From: Candidatus Levybacteria bacterium RIFCSPHIGHO2_01_FULL_36_15b
GTDB taxonomy: Bacteria; Patescibacteria; Microgenomatia; Levybacterales; UBA12049
Assembly (NCBI GenBank): GCA_001782045.1
Contig: MFNK01000012.1
Coordinates: forward strand, 62,001-126,000
Length of the DNA: 64,000 bases
Direction of reading: 5' to 3'
The notes under the pieces are model-generated. The model saw only the letters and a list, made by a program, of their open reading frames with translations. It searched no databases and was not told where the DNA came from. This document shows, piece by piece, positions 57,607 through 64,000 of the stretch (its first letter is position 1; each line of letters starts with the position of its first letter). A program made the position numbers and the translations under genes.

Positions 57607-57651
57607 TTACTTAGCCGTGGCCTCAAGACCTTTAATATCAAGCTTTTCCAT
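57607..57651 (-). CDS. 14-codon open frame preceded by a duplicated start unit
   Basis: ATG, 14 codons (MEKLDIKGLEATAK), TAA. It has TAAAAT exactly 6 nt before the ATG and lies after the repeat unit 57657-57688 that also precedes the next gene upstream. It is either the remnant of a deleted gene, a small peptide gene or a leader for the MFS gene 40 bp downstream. Weak but not random because of the shared upstream block. Confidence 0.3.
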   Translation of the reverse strand: MEKLDIKGLEATAK

Positions 57652-57656
57652 GGGGA

Positions 57657-57688
57657 AATTTTAACTCCTTGCTTTCTATTTGCCAGAG
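57657..57688 (-). repeat. Direct repeat copy A (intergenic start unit)
   Basis: 32 bp, on the minus strand starting CTCTGGCAAATAGAAAGCAA and ending GGAGTTAAAATT. It begins 1 nt after the stop codon of the 57689 gene. Copy B at 58402-58434 differs at a few positions only. Confidence 0.7.
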
Positions 57689-58396
57689 TTATTGTAGTTC
57701 TTGCCCTTGATTAACTTTTCCAAATGGGGATTGCAATTGAAAAGTAGCACCCAATTGCTCTGCCCATTTTAAATATGGCATCGATGGGTCTCGCAAGCTA
57801 GATAGACTAAAATTATAGATCATAGAAAACCAATCATAACTAACTATTTGAGGCAATTTTACTGTTTCGACCACGCCATTTTTTAATCTATTATTGATGA
57901 TAACTTGATTGTTTTCCAAAACAACTTCTGGTTCTGTTTCTTCACCGTTCGTTAAACTAGAATCGGCAAATTTAACTTCGCTAAATCTCATGGCTCCTTC
58001 TACATCTTTGTAATTTGCAGTTGTTCTCGAGGGCCAGTTTGGCCAATTTATATTCCTAGTACTGAACCCGACCTCTAAAGCGATGGAATGAGGGTCTCTC
58101 ACTTTCCATGTTTCGATAAAAAATAAAGGATTTTCTCTATTCTCTGAATCTATGTACCATCTATTCTTAGTAATTCCTTCTTCGTGATCAAAAAAATAAT
58201 TAGCAATTATACCGCCATTTCTTTCAACGTAATAAATATGAGGAATATATTTGTCGCTTTTTATAAGAGCTAAATCAGGAGTCAGTGCCTCTTTTTCGAA
58301 GCTATCCTTTTCGTATCTTTCAAGTTCATAAACTCGTCTTTCTGCTAATTCTTTGTCCAGCCCATCGATGAATTGAGGTGATTCCGCTAAACTCAT
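57689..58396 (-). CDS. Protein of unknown function
   Basis: 235 residues, soluble, no signal peptide or membrane helix. Strand-rich, with many aromatic residues (IPHIYYVERNGGIIANYFFD, NRENPLFFIETWKVRDPHSI, SYDWFSMIYNFSLSSLRDPS). No motif recognised. TAAAAT lies exactly 6 nt before the ATG. Flanked by the two copies of a 32-bp repeat, so the gene could have moved or duplicated as a unit. First of a run of minus-strand accessory genes. Confidence 0.7.
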   Translation of the reverse strand: MSLAESPQFIDGLDKELAERRVYELERYEKDSFEKEALTPDLALIKSDKYIPHIYYVERNGGIIANYFFDHEEGITKNRWYIDSENRENPLFFIETWKVRDPHSIALEVGFSTRNINWPNWPSRTTANYKDVEGAMRFSEVKFADSSLTNGEETEPEVVLENNQVIINNRLKNGVVETVKLPQIVSYDWFSMIYNFSLSSLRDPSMPYLKWAEQLGATFQLQSPFGKVNQGQELQ

Positions 58397-58401
58397 GTGA
58401 T

Positions 58402-58434
58402 AATTTTACTCCTTATGCCTTCTATTTGCCAGAG
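58402..58434 (-). repeat. Direct repeat copy B (intergenic start unit)
   Basis: 33 bp; same order of elements as copy A: CTCTGGCAAATAGAAGGC, AAGGAGT, AAAATT. It lies 3 nt after the stop of the upstream gene and supplies the -10 of the 57689-58396 gene. Confidence 0.7.
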
Positions 58435-58437
58435 AAT

Positions 58438-58893
58438 TTATTTTACATAATGAATTTTGATTCCTAATCTTTTTGCTGTTTCGTGTTCATCCGATGCTCC
58501 TTCGGACTTTTCCCAGCGAGGAGTCATAAAAATGTCGGTAACTTTTCCAAGCTCTAAAACTTCTCGCCAAAAATGAAGAAAAGCCATCCTTCTTTCTGGC
58601 CTCTCGAGTCTTATTTCCTCTAGTCTGTACCAAAGATCTGGGTTTTCAAATATGTCTGTAGCAGAAAAAATTGGGAAGTCATATTCGGTTCTAATTCTTT
58701 GAGTATGTCGATCCAATATTTTTCTGTTCTCATCGACCCTGTTTTCTCCGTCCGAGCCAATAATACCTGCGACATAGCCAATTCTTGAATCGCCCGTTTC
58801 TTTTCGTGTTTTCTCAAATAGAGAAATTACTGCGTCTAAAACATGTCCTAAAGTAGTAGCCTTAACGGTTACTTCGGCAAATTCCTTTTTCAT
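58438..58893 (-). CDS. DUF4406/nucleoside-deoxyribosyltransferase-like protein
   Basis: 151 residues. The C-terminal segment IFMTPRWEKSEGASDEHETA followed by KRLGIKIHYV matches the DUF4406 pattern (L-P-x-W-x-x-S-x-GA-x-x-E-x-x-x-A-x-x-x-G), a Rossmann-like relative of nucleoside 2-deoxyribosyltransferases. The middle has SRIGYVAGIIGSDGENRVDE. A role in nucleotide salvage or modification is possible but not shown. TATAAT exactly 6 nt before the ATG, within the shared start block TATAATTGCCGCATG. Confidence 0.68.
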   Translation of the reverse strand: MKKEFAEVTVKATTLGHVLDAVISLFEKTRKETGDSRIGYVAGIIGSDGENRVDENRKILDRHTQRIRTEYDFPIFSATDIFENPDLWYRLEEIRLERPERRMAFLHFWREVLELGKVTDIFMTPRWEKSEGASDEHETAKRLGIKIHYVK

Positions 58894-58900
58894 GCGGCAA

Positions 58901-59944
58901 TTATAGTCCTTCGGAAAATTGTTCTTTGTAAAAATTAATTGTGTTTAAAACTGCATTTGACCAGCCGGATGGAAGTAGATTATGGTCTGCTCCAGGATAT
59001 TTAAAGTAGCTGACATTTACATCATTTTTTTCTAAAGTCTCTACTAATTCATCGGACCACCAGTAAGGAACTTCCTGGTCGTTTAGCCCCTGATTTACAA
59101 GTATTGGCGCTTTAATCCACTTGTAATATTTTTCAGGAGAAAATAATTCTATATCGTATAAATCTTCGAAATTTGAAAGTGATTTCCTTAAGAGTTCTCC
59201 TTGGTCATCGTATTCATCTGTGTAATAAAGAATTGAATAAGGGAAAGACTTGGAAACAGGTGCCCATAAAACAGTAGGGTAGGCGTTTCCAGTAATTGCA
59301 AGAGAGACAAGCGCGATATGTCCACCGTTGCTGTGGCCCCAAATTCCTATTTTCTCCAAATTTGCAGAAATTGTCCCGGCGTATTCTGATTCAAACACCT
59401 TATTTAAAGTGGGGAGAGAAGATAAAAGAGTAAGTGCAGTTGTATATGTTTGAAATCTTCCTTCAAACGAGTCTGCAGGGGCATCAGATTCTCCAAATCC
59501 CAAAAAATCAGGAGCTAGCGTAATAAAGCCGTTTTTTGAAAGCTCTCGTGCAGAAGGCTGCGTTCCAGACCCCGGTTTATAAACATCATCAGGAATAAAA
59601 CCGCGAAACATTACAACAATTGGATATTCGCCTTCCTTTTTAGGAATATTGGCAAGTCCTGATACTTTTACCATGTCTTTGCTATTAGGCGTTTTTGGAA
59701 CGTAAAAATAAAATATTTGTTGAAATGAATTTTCATTCTCACTTACGACGTCTCCAAATTTTATTTGATTTTGGGGAAACTGTGTTTTCTTTAAATTCTC
59801 AAAAGTGTAGGCAAGAAGAGGTCGGGGTATAGGTAAATCTTGTACTATATTATTTCTAAACCACTGGTTTTGGAAGATATATAATGATTCCATCAAAGCA
59901 ATTAGAAATAAAAATATACAAAGCAGTCCTAATATCTTTTTCAT
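58901..59944 (-). CDS. Alpha/beta hydrolase (secreted or membrane-anchored)
   Basis: 347 residues. N-terminal membrane helix/signal (KKILGLLCIFLFLIALMESL), then a dipeptidyl-peptidase-like hydrolase fold: oxyanion region PIVVMFRGFIPDD, nucleophile elbow IWGHSNGGHIAL (GxSxG), acid NQGLNDQEVPYW and catalytic His in KYPGADHNLLPSG. Likely an extracytoplasmic esterase or peptidase. TATAAT-6 nt-ATG in the block TATAATTGCGCCATG. Confidence 0.88.
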   Translation of the reverse strand: MKKILGLLCIFLFLIALMESLYIFQNQWFRNNIVQDLPIPRPLLAYTFENLKKTQFPQNQIKFGDVVSENENSFQQIFYFYVPKTPNSKDMVKVSGLANIPKKEGEYPIVVMFRGFIPDDVYKPGSGTQPSARELSKNGFITLAPDFLGFGESDAPADSFEGRFQTYTTALTLLSSLPTLNKVFESEYAGTISANLEKIGIWGHSNGGHIALVSLAITGNAYPTVLWAPVSKSFPYSILYYTDEYDDQGELLRKSLSNFEDLYDIELFSPEKYYKWIKAPILVNQGLNDQEVPYWWSDELVETLEKNDVNVSYFKYPGADHNLLPSGWSNAVLNTINFYKEQFSEGL

Positions 59945-59961
59945 GGCGCAATTATAGCAGA

Positions 59962-60690
59962 CTATTTTCTGACAAAAACATTTTTACTCCTTTTTGCTTC
60001 ATAAATTAAAATATTAAAATGGCGATAATCCTCATACTCAAGCGTCCAGACTCCTAAGTCCGAATGAGATCGGTCTTTTATTGCTGCCATTAAGTCTATG
60101 AAACTTTTTGCAACTTGTTTATCCCGAAAAATATGAGTCCTGTCCGTACGAAACAGAGCAAAAACTCTCGCAGGTGTCACGACAAGCTCAATAATATTAC
60201 CATCTCTTAATATAGATAGCGCATCTGATGAAGATGGCTTAGCATCTATGGGATGAGTATGTATAACCCCAACCTCGTTTGGTTTAGGCGTATGAATTAG
60301 GCTGGCACCCGCTTTATGTTTTTCTGATTTTCCTCCATTTATCTTTTCAACCAAAAGCTTCATGCCTGATTTATCAATTACCAAGCTCCTGCTAACTTCT
60401 AACCCTGATTTTGCAACTTTTGCAGATTCAGGAAAATCTGTATTCGAAATTACCCCAGGGCGTTTTATCGGAAGCATTTCCTGAAATGTGTCCATAAGAC
60501 CTTGTCCCACTGTAAATCTATTAGGGATAAAACGTTCCGGGATTCCGGTTGCTTGATTTAGAATAATTATTCTTTTCCACTGCTCCCAAGGAACAGGAGG
60601 ATTTTCTTTTGGGAAAAGTTCTGCAATGGATAATCGTAATCTCTCTGAAAGTGACTTTGCTTGAGTATTTTGGCCTATTCTTCTTTCCAT
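59962..60690 (-). CDS. JAMM/MPN-like metalloprotease-type protein
   Basis: 242 residues from the ATG at 60690; the frame is open to 60753, but TATAAT 7 nt upstream of 60690 and homologous start blocks in neighbours favour this start. VGVIHTHPIDAKPSSSDALS fits the JAMM zinc motif H-x-H-x(6)-S-x-x-D. JAMM proteins cleave isopeptide or peptide bonds in ubiquitin-like systems or hydrolyse small thiol conjugates; in bacteria they also occur in DNA repair and defence genes. No E1- or ubiquitin-like partner is visible nearby. The rest is helical and unrecognised. Confidence 0.7.
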   Translation of the reverse strand: MERRIGQNTQAKSLSERLRLSIAELFPKENPPVPWEQWKRIIILNQATGIPERFIPNRFTVGQGLMDTFQEMLPIKRPGVISNTDFPESAKVAKSGLEVSRSLVIDKSGMKLLVEKINGGKSEKHKAGASLIHTPKPNEVGVIHTHPIDAKPSSSDALSILRDGNIIELVVTPARVFALFRTDRTHIFRDKQVAKSFIDLMAAIKDRSHSDLGVWTLEYEDYRHFNILIYEAKRSKNVFVRK

Positions 60691-60722
60691 GCGGGCAATT
60701 ATAGCAGAAGCGAAAAATTCTT

Positions 60723-60751
60723 TGAAATCGGTCTTCAAATGTGTTACGCTC
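60723..60751 (+). promoter_or_regulatory. Promoter and Shine-Dalgarno of the EF-Tu domain-like gene
   Basis: TTGAAA, 17 nt, TACGCT; then a leader of about 15 nt with AGGAGG (60762-60767) 4 nt before the ATG. This is one of the few genes here with a canonical Shine-Dalgarno, in contrast to its leaderless neighbours. Confidence 0.65.
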
Positions 60752-60771
60752 AAACTAAGAGAGGAGGCAGA

Positions 60772-61023
60772 ATGGCTAAGGACACCTTAATTGGAAAAGT
60801 AATCCACTACTACGACAAAATAGAAGTAGCCGTTATCCAGCTTAGCAAAGGGCTTAAGGTTGGGGATAAAGTTAAGTTTGTTCACGGAGAAGATAGTTTC
60901 GAGCAAGATGTAGAGTCAATGCAACTTGAGCACGTTCAAATAACCGAAGGTAAAAAGGGGCAAGAAATTGCAATAAAAGTTGACAAAAAAGTTAGTTCAG
61001 GGACACTGGTTTATTTAGTTTAA
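60772..61023 (+). CDS. EF-Tu domain-2-like small protein
   Basis: 83 residues forming a single translation-factor beta-barrel (LIGKVIHYYDKIEVAVIQLS, GLKVGDKVKFVHGEDSF, EQDVESMQLEHVQITEGKKG). Such small proteins are annotated as translation elongation factor-like; the barrel could bind RNA or the ribosome. No G domain. The Shine-Dalgarno AGGAGG fixes the start at 60772 although the frame is open to 60661. Confidence 0.85.
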   Translation: MAKDTLIGKVIHYYDKIEVAVIQLSKGLKVGDKVKFVHGEDSFEQDVESMQLEHVQITEGKKGQEIAIKVDKKVSSGTLVYLV

Positions 61024-61026
61024 TTA

Positions 61027-61476
61027 TTATAAAGTTTGAAGCCAGCGGTTAATAAAATAAACTGAGAAAACTGTCGATATTACAAAAATACACTGCCAGA
61101 AAAGTTGGTAGATAAACCAAATTGCCTCTCCATTAATTAATTTATGAAAATTTAGGGTTTGCGGAGGATTACGGTTTTTAAATGCAAACTGTTCGTTTAA
61201 CCAATAAATTGTTTCTCCCAAACTTCTTATAACCCAAAACAAAGAAACAAAAAGCAGGAATAAATACCAGTTGTTCAATAATAATGAAATTGCTGAGGAA
61301 ATTATCCAAAACGGCCCGAGAACAAACATGTCACCCCAAACAAAAGCGCCAATAAAAAATAAGTATTTTGTCAGACCATAAGGGTTTCTTTTTTTAATTT
61401 CGTAAAGTCCTTTTAAGAAAATTAGGAAGTTAAAAACTGCAAAGCACGCTATAAATGTTTGCTGCCAAAATTCCAT
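61027..61476 (-). CDS. Polytopic membrane protein, unknown function
   Basis: 149 residues with four helices (TFIACFAVFNFLIFLKGLYE, YLFFIGAFVWGDMFVLGPFW, LLNNWYLFLLFVSLFWVIRS, FIYQLFWQCIFVISTVFSVY). Many aromatic residues. TATAAT-6 nt-ATG in the block TATAATTGCGCCATG, the same as for the hydrolase at 59944. Confidence 0.7.
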   Translation of the reverse strand: MEFWQQTFIACFAVFNFLIFLKGLYEIKKRNPYGLTKYLFFIGAFVWGDMFVLGPFWIISSAISLLLNNWYLFLLFVSLFWVIRSLGETIYWLNEQFAFKNRNPPQTLNFHKLINGEAIWFIYQLFWQCIFVISTVFSVYFINRWLQTL

Positions 61477-61516
61477 GGCGCAATTATATCAAACTTGCTT
61501 TTACTCTCCTTAGATG

Positions 61517-61522
61517 TATAAT
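61517..61522 (+). promoter_or_regulatory. -10 box deciding the start at 61529
   Basis: TATAAT, 6 nt (CCATTT), ATG 61529. An earlier in-frame ATG at 61514 overlaps this -10 box and would not be transcribed from it. Confidence 0.65.
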
Positions 61523-61528
61523 CCATTT

Positions 61529-61945
61529 ATGCAAAATACAGAAAGAAGATCTGGGCTCCGAAGATTTATCCCATTTATAAGAGAAAAAAAAATACCCGTT
61601 TCCCCTGTTATAGAAGAAGTAAAAAATGGTGAATTAAACATTCCGGCAGATGCTTATTCTAAGGCAGGCACAGTAGAGGCTCATGTTGTAACAAAAAGAT
61701 TTAATGGAGAATGGAAAACAACAGTTAATATTCCTGATTATGGACATCGTGTTGTTGGAGTGAAGAATTTTGCAGCGGAGTCTTTAGAGGAAGCTTTGAA
61801 AGAAGAAAGAAGCTTCATGAAAGATAAAACGGGTGTAGAAGAGCCTAGTCCTATTGAGTTTAATTATGGAGACACACCCCTAGAAAAAAGAATAGTAATA
61901 AGCGACTATTCACAAAGAATTTATACCCTTAAAAAAAAGAATTAG
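61529..61945 (+). CDS. Small soluble protein, unknown function
   Basis: 138 residues from ATG 61529. Basic N-terminus (MQNTERRSGLRRFIPFIREK), then strand-rich region (AGTVEAHVVTKRFNGEWKTT, VNIPDYGHRVVGVKNFAAES) and acidic middle. No family recognised. Convergent with the next gene by 1 nt. Confidence 0.65.
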   Translation: MQNTERRSGLRRFIPFIREKKIPVSPVIEEVKNGELNIPADAYSKAGTVEAHVVTKRFNGEWKTTVNIPDYGHRVVGVKNFAAESLEEALKEERSFMKDKTGVEEPSPIEFNYGDTPLEKRIVISDYSQRIYTLKKKN

Positions 61946-61946
61946 C

Positions 61947-62453
61947 CTATTTAATAGTTGAAATTTGTTGTAATTCTTTTTTAATTTCCTCATCTGTTTT
62001 GTTTCCGAAGCTTACTAATAATTTATCTTTCTGATTGACCTCTCTTGCTAGAGCATTCACATCTTCCTTCCCGTTAATAAAAAATCTTAATTTTTGGGAA
62101 TCGTTAGTGCAAAAGACTTGTCCAGTTCCGGTTGTTAGACATTCTTTAGTAAGCTTCATAGGAAGTGTTTTGAAAAAGCCGTCCCAAGTTATTCCTTTCG
62201 TTTTAACAATAATTATATTTGCTTCTTCCATATAAACGTCTTTTGATTGGAAGTGGTATTTAGGGTCTGAAAAAATTCTAAAGATATTATTAGTAAAAAT
62301 TGCAAACGAAGCTTTTACAATTTTTACATCTTTTACTTCGGGCGTAGGAGAAAAAGATTTGCCAACTCCGGACTTATTCTCTGAAGAGTACAAATTAAAA
62401 ATAATAAATGCAGAAAAAATCAACCCTATAACTAGAAGTAAAATTCTTTTCAT
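61947..62453 (-). CDS. Membrane-anchored protein, unknown function
   Basis: 168 residues: N-terminal helix (KRILLLVIGLIFSAFIIFNL) then an extracellular domain of about 140 residues with two Cys (ECLTTGTGQVFC) and a long charged end (NQKDKLLVSFGNKTDEEIKK). No lipobox. Unrecognised. Confidence 0.6.
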   Translation of the reverse strand: MKRILLLVIGLIFSAFIIFNLYSSENKSGVGKSFSPTPEVKDVKIVKASFAIFTNNIFRIFSDPKYHFQSKDVYMEEANIIIVKTKGITWDGFFKTLPMKLTKECLTTGTGQVFCTNDSQKLRFFINGKEDVNALAREVNQKDKLLVSFGNKTDEEIKKELQQISTIK

Positions 62454-62479
62454 TTAAGAAGGAGCATTAGTTTTAAAAT

Positions 62480-62959
62480 CTAAGTAATATTTTTCTTATT
62501 TCTGTTTCTCTTGTGGATTATCAATGCTGTAATCAAGGAAACTAAGAATATCATAGAACCTATAAAACAAGCTGTCGTAAAAATATTATCTGTAGCAACG
62601 CCTGAACAGGATACTTTTGGGCCCATCTTTTGAGCATAGAAATTGTAAACTTCTAGAGATAAATTTGACCACGCAAAAATAGTTCCTCCTACAAGAAAAA
62701 TTGAAAGAAATTTTTGATGCTTAATTTTTTTCTCTGCAGTGGTTTTAAGAATATATAACGACCAAATAAACGCTCCCAAAAAGGCGAAAGCTCCATAAAA
62801 GCAAGGAGTAGTGATGGGATTTGGGATAATACAATTCTGCACCCTAGTAAGTGAATGATAAATATTATAAAAGCGCGTGAAATCACCGTAAACTGTAAAC
62901 CATGCAAATAAAGTACCTACAAGTAAAAAAAACGATTGCAATAAATGCATTTTTTTCAT
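62480..62959 (-). CDS. Four-helix membrane protein with internal duplication
   Basis: 159 residues. The two halves match: LVGTLFAWFTVYGDFTRFYN with C and PCFYGAFAFLGAFIWS in the first; LVGGTIFAWSNLSLEVYNFY with C and TACFIGSMIFLVSL in the second. Each half has two helices and a loop with a Cys before the second helix, so the two loops may form a disulphide. Family not recognised. TAAAAT is exactly 6 nt before the ATG, and the start overlaps the stop of the next gene upstream by 4 nt. Confidence 0.7.
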   Translation of the reverse strand: MKKMHLLQSFFLLVGTLFAWFTVYGDFTRFYNIYHSLTRVQNCIIPNPITTPCFYGAFAFLGAFIWSLYILKTTAEKKIKHQKFLSIFLVGGTIFAWSNLSLEVYNFYAQKMGPKVSCSGVATDNIFTTACFIGSMIFLVSLITALIIHKRNRNKKNIT

Positions 62960-63270
62960 AAGAACATTTTATAAATTCCGGAAAAGAAAACTATAAAAAT
63001 AACCAATGTCATTACAGCAAATATAGCAAGAGTTTTACTAAATAAATTGACAGACTCTTTTTTCTTTCCGTCAAGATAAAGCCGCAAGGGCTGAAAAACA
63101 AAAACGTATCCCATCACAGCTGCAGATAATGTAAATAAAGAAAGAATTGCAATTGGGCCAATTACGGATTTAACCTGTCCTACCATACCACTGCCATAAT
63201 ACATAACTGATGCAATTAATATTATATAAAGTAGTGCAGTGGAGGCATTAAGAAGAGGGTTTTTACTCAT
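62956..63270 (-). CDS. Three-helix membrane protein, unknown function
   Basis: 104 residues, three helices (ALLYIILIASVMYYGSGMVG, VIGPIAILSLFTLSAAVMGY, TLAIFAVMTLVIFIVFFSGI) and a basic loop LYLDGKKKESVN. TATAAT lies 10 nt before the ATG. Upstream of, and overlapping, the duplicated membrane gene; the two probably work together. Confidence 0.65.
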   Translation of the reverse strand: MSKNPLLNASTALLYIILIASVMYYGSGMVGQVKSVIGPIAILSLFTLSAAVMGYVFVFQPLRLYLDGKKKESVNLFSKTLAIFAVMTLVIFIVFFSGIYKMFL

Positions 63271-63344
63271 ACCAATAATGATTATAGACCTATTGTCAAC
63301 AGTTCACAAATAATTTACTCCTATCTAAATCATGCGTATTTTGC

Positions 63345-63350
63345 TATAAT
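63345..63350 (+). promoter_or_regulatory. -10 box, leaderless spacing
   Basis: TATAAT preceded by TGC (extended), 6 nt, GTG at 63357. Confidence 0.6.
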
Positions 63351-63356
63351 AAATAT

Positions 63357-63794
63357 GTGCATAACGATATTTATGCAAGTGGATTTTTATATCACCCAAA
63401 AACTGCTCAAATTCTCTTGCAACAACAAAATCCTGCCAACGAAAACTCTGCTTGGACTTTGTTTGGTGTAAATACATTCAAGAATAAAACCGCAGAAGAA
63501 TCTTTAAAAGATTTTTTCCTAAAAGAGCTAAATATTAAATTAAACTTAAAAAACATAAACATAGTTTATAATTATTTTTCAAAAGAACTTAACAAAGATA
63601 ACAATGTTTATTACGTCGAAGTAAAAAGCTTACATAAAATTCCTGAATCTAAGAAAATAAATTGCGCTTGGTTTACATTTAAAAAAATTCAAAAAATGAA
63701 TCTTACCGCGCAGGCAAAACACGATATAGTGGTAGGTCAGCGAGTTATAGATTCTTCTATTAGAAGAAGCCTCGGGCAGCAAACTATTGGTTAG
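63357..63794 (+). CDS. Nudix-fold protein with degenerate Nudix box
   Basis: 145 residues from GTG. The fold is suggested by YASGFLYHPKTAQILLQQQ and NSAWTLFGVNTFKNKTAEES, where the W-x-L-F-G-V replaces the usual W-x-x-P-G-G; the following helix FFLKELNIKLN has one E but lacks the REUXEEXGU metal ligands. Probably not a pyrophosphohydrolase; may bind nucleotides or RNA. Start by the -10 spacing. Confidence 0.7.
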   Translation: MHNDIYASGFLYHPKTAQILLQQQNPANENSAWTLFGVNTFKNKTAEESLKDFFLKELNIKLNLKNINIVYNYFSKELNKDNNVYYVEVKSLHKIPESKKINCAWFTFKKIQKMNLTAQAKHDIVVGQRVIDSSIRRSLGQQTIG

Positions 63795-63832
63795 TTTTTC
63801 TTCAAGAACTAGACCCAAACTAAATTCTCTGG

Positions 63833-63838
63833 TAAAAT
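63833..63838 (+). promoter_or_regulatory. Extended -10 of tRNA-Asn
   Basis: TGG-TAAAAT, 10 nt to the mature tRNA 5' end. Confidence 0.6.
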
Positions 63839-63848
63839 TAACCCACAT

Positions 63849-63920
63849 TCCGCGGTAGCTCAATGGTAGAGCAGGAAACTGTTAATTTCAAGGTTCTAGG
63901 TTCGAATCCTAGCCGCGGAG
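63849..63920 (+). tRNA. tRNA-Asn (anticodon GTT)
   Basis: 72 nt. Acceptor TCCGCGG / CCGCGGA, discriminator G. Anticodon loop CTGTTAA gives GTT at 63881-63883. No encoded CCA. Confidence 0.96.
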
Positions 63921-63945
63921 CAAGCTAGTGCATGGTCAACTGACC

Positions 63946-63995
63946 GAGGTCTCTATTTAGCCTATCAAGGCTTTCTAAAGACCTCATTTTTTTGT
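63946..63995 (+). terminator. Rho-independent terminator after tRNA-Asn
   Basis: GAGGTCT pairs with AGACCTC around an inner AGCC / GGCT hairpin, followed by ATTTTTTT. Confidence 0.75.
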
Positions 63996-64000
63996 CAAAC

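Noticed and set aside
1..64000. CRISPR array, prophage or insertion sequence
   Set aside because: No regularly spaced repeats, cas genes, phage structural genes, integrase or transposase were seen on either strand.

Overview
The window looks like chromosomal DNA of a small-genome Candidate Phyla Radiation (Patescibacteria) bacterium, most likely of the Microgenomates group. The support is the AT-rich sequence, very short intergenic gaps, a DUF4012 protein, a PrgI/VirB4/TrbC-type secretion locus of the kind common in that group, a shortened ValRS, an Fe-S-free endonuclease III and tRNA genes without encoded CCA. TGA is used as an ordinary stop (for example at 22366-22368), so the genetic code is standard code 11 and not the code 25 of Gracilibacteria and Absconditabacteria. 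The group assignment is inference; no 16S gene is present.

Layout. 1-6.9 kb: the 3' part of a class A penicillin-binding protein, two pentose-phosphate enzymes (rpe, rpiB), a LytR_C-domain protein, a SpoIID-like protein and an anchored protein of unknown role. 6.9-11.7 kb: smpB with the tmRNA gene close by, comF, small enzymes, a VIT1-type transporter and five tRNA genes that include all four serine isoacceptors. 11.7-29.8 kb: a type IV secretion-like locus. It holds a lipoprotein with a degenerate M23 fold, a VirB6/TrbL-like membrane protein, a 1248-residue protein of unknown function, a four-helix-bundle protein, a P-loop/winged-helix regulator, five TrbC/VirB2-like two-helix proteins in tandem, PrgI, a VirB4 split into two genes, and secreted or anchored accessory proteins including a zincin. 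29.8-36 kb: the replication-origin neighbourhood dnaN-dnaA-(oriC)-rpmH-rnpA-yidD-yidC-jag, then an O-antigen-ligase-like protein and RNase HI. 36-55 kb: DUF4012 protein, nth, valS, a TPR protein, L25, ruvC-ruvA-ruvB, a cation P-type ATPase, comM, purA, dnaG-rpoD and an IMPDH-like enzyme. 55-64 kb: small accessory genes (CBS protein, MFS transporter, DUF4406-like, alpha/beta hydrolase, JAMM-like, EF-Tu domain-2-like, small membrane proteins, degenerate Nudix), tRNA-Asn and a terminator.

Transcription signals. The clearest pattern not explained by the gene list is that at least 17 genes have a -10 hexamer exactly 6 nt before the ATG or GTG, so the predicted +1 is the first base of the start codon (leaderless mRNA). 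Several of these also have a -35 box at 16-18 nt. Four neighbouring unrelated genes at 58.9-61.5 kb share almost the same start block. Short REP-like elements (core GTTCGACAAGCTCA, and a separate 18-bp palindrome) occur between genes and, in three cases, in frame inside proteins (Nudix hydrolase, RuvB, the winged-helix regulator).

The type IV secretion-like locus is the best candidate for an incompletely described system. Its core genes fit a conjugation-like or DNA/protein transfer channel, but no relaxase and no VirD4 coupling protein is visible in the window. Its substrate is therefore unknown.
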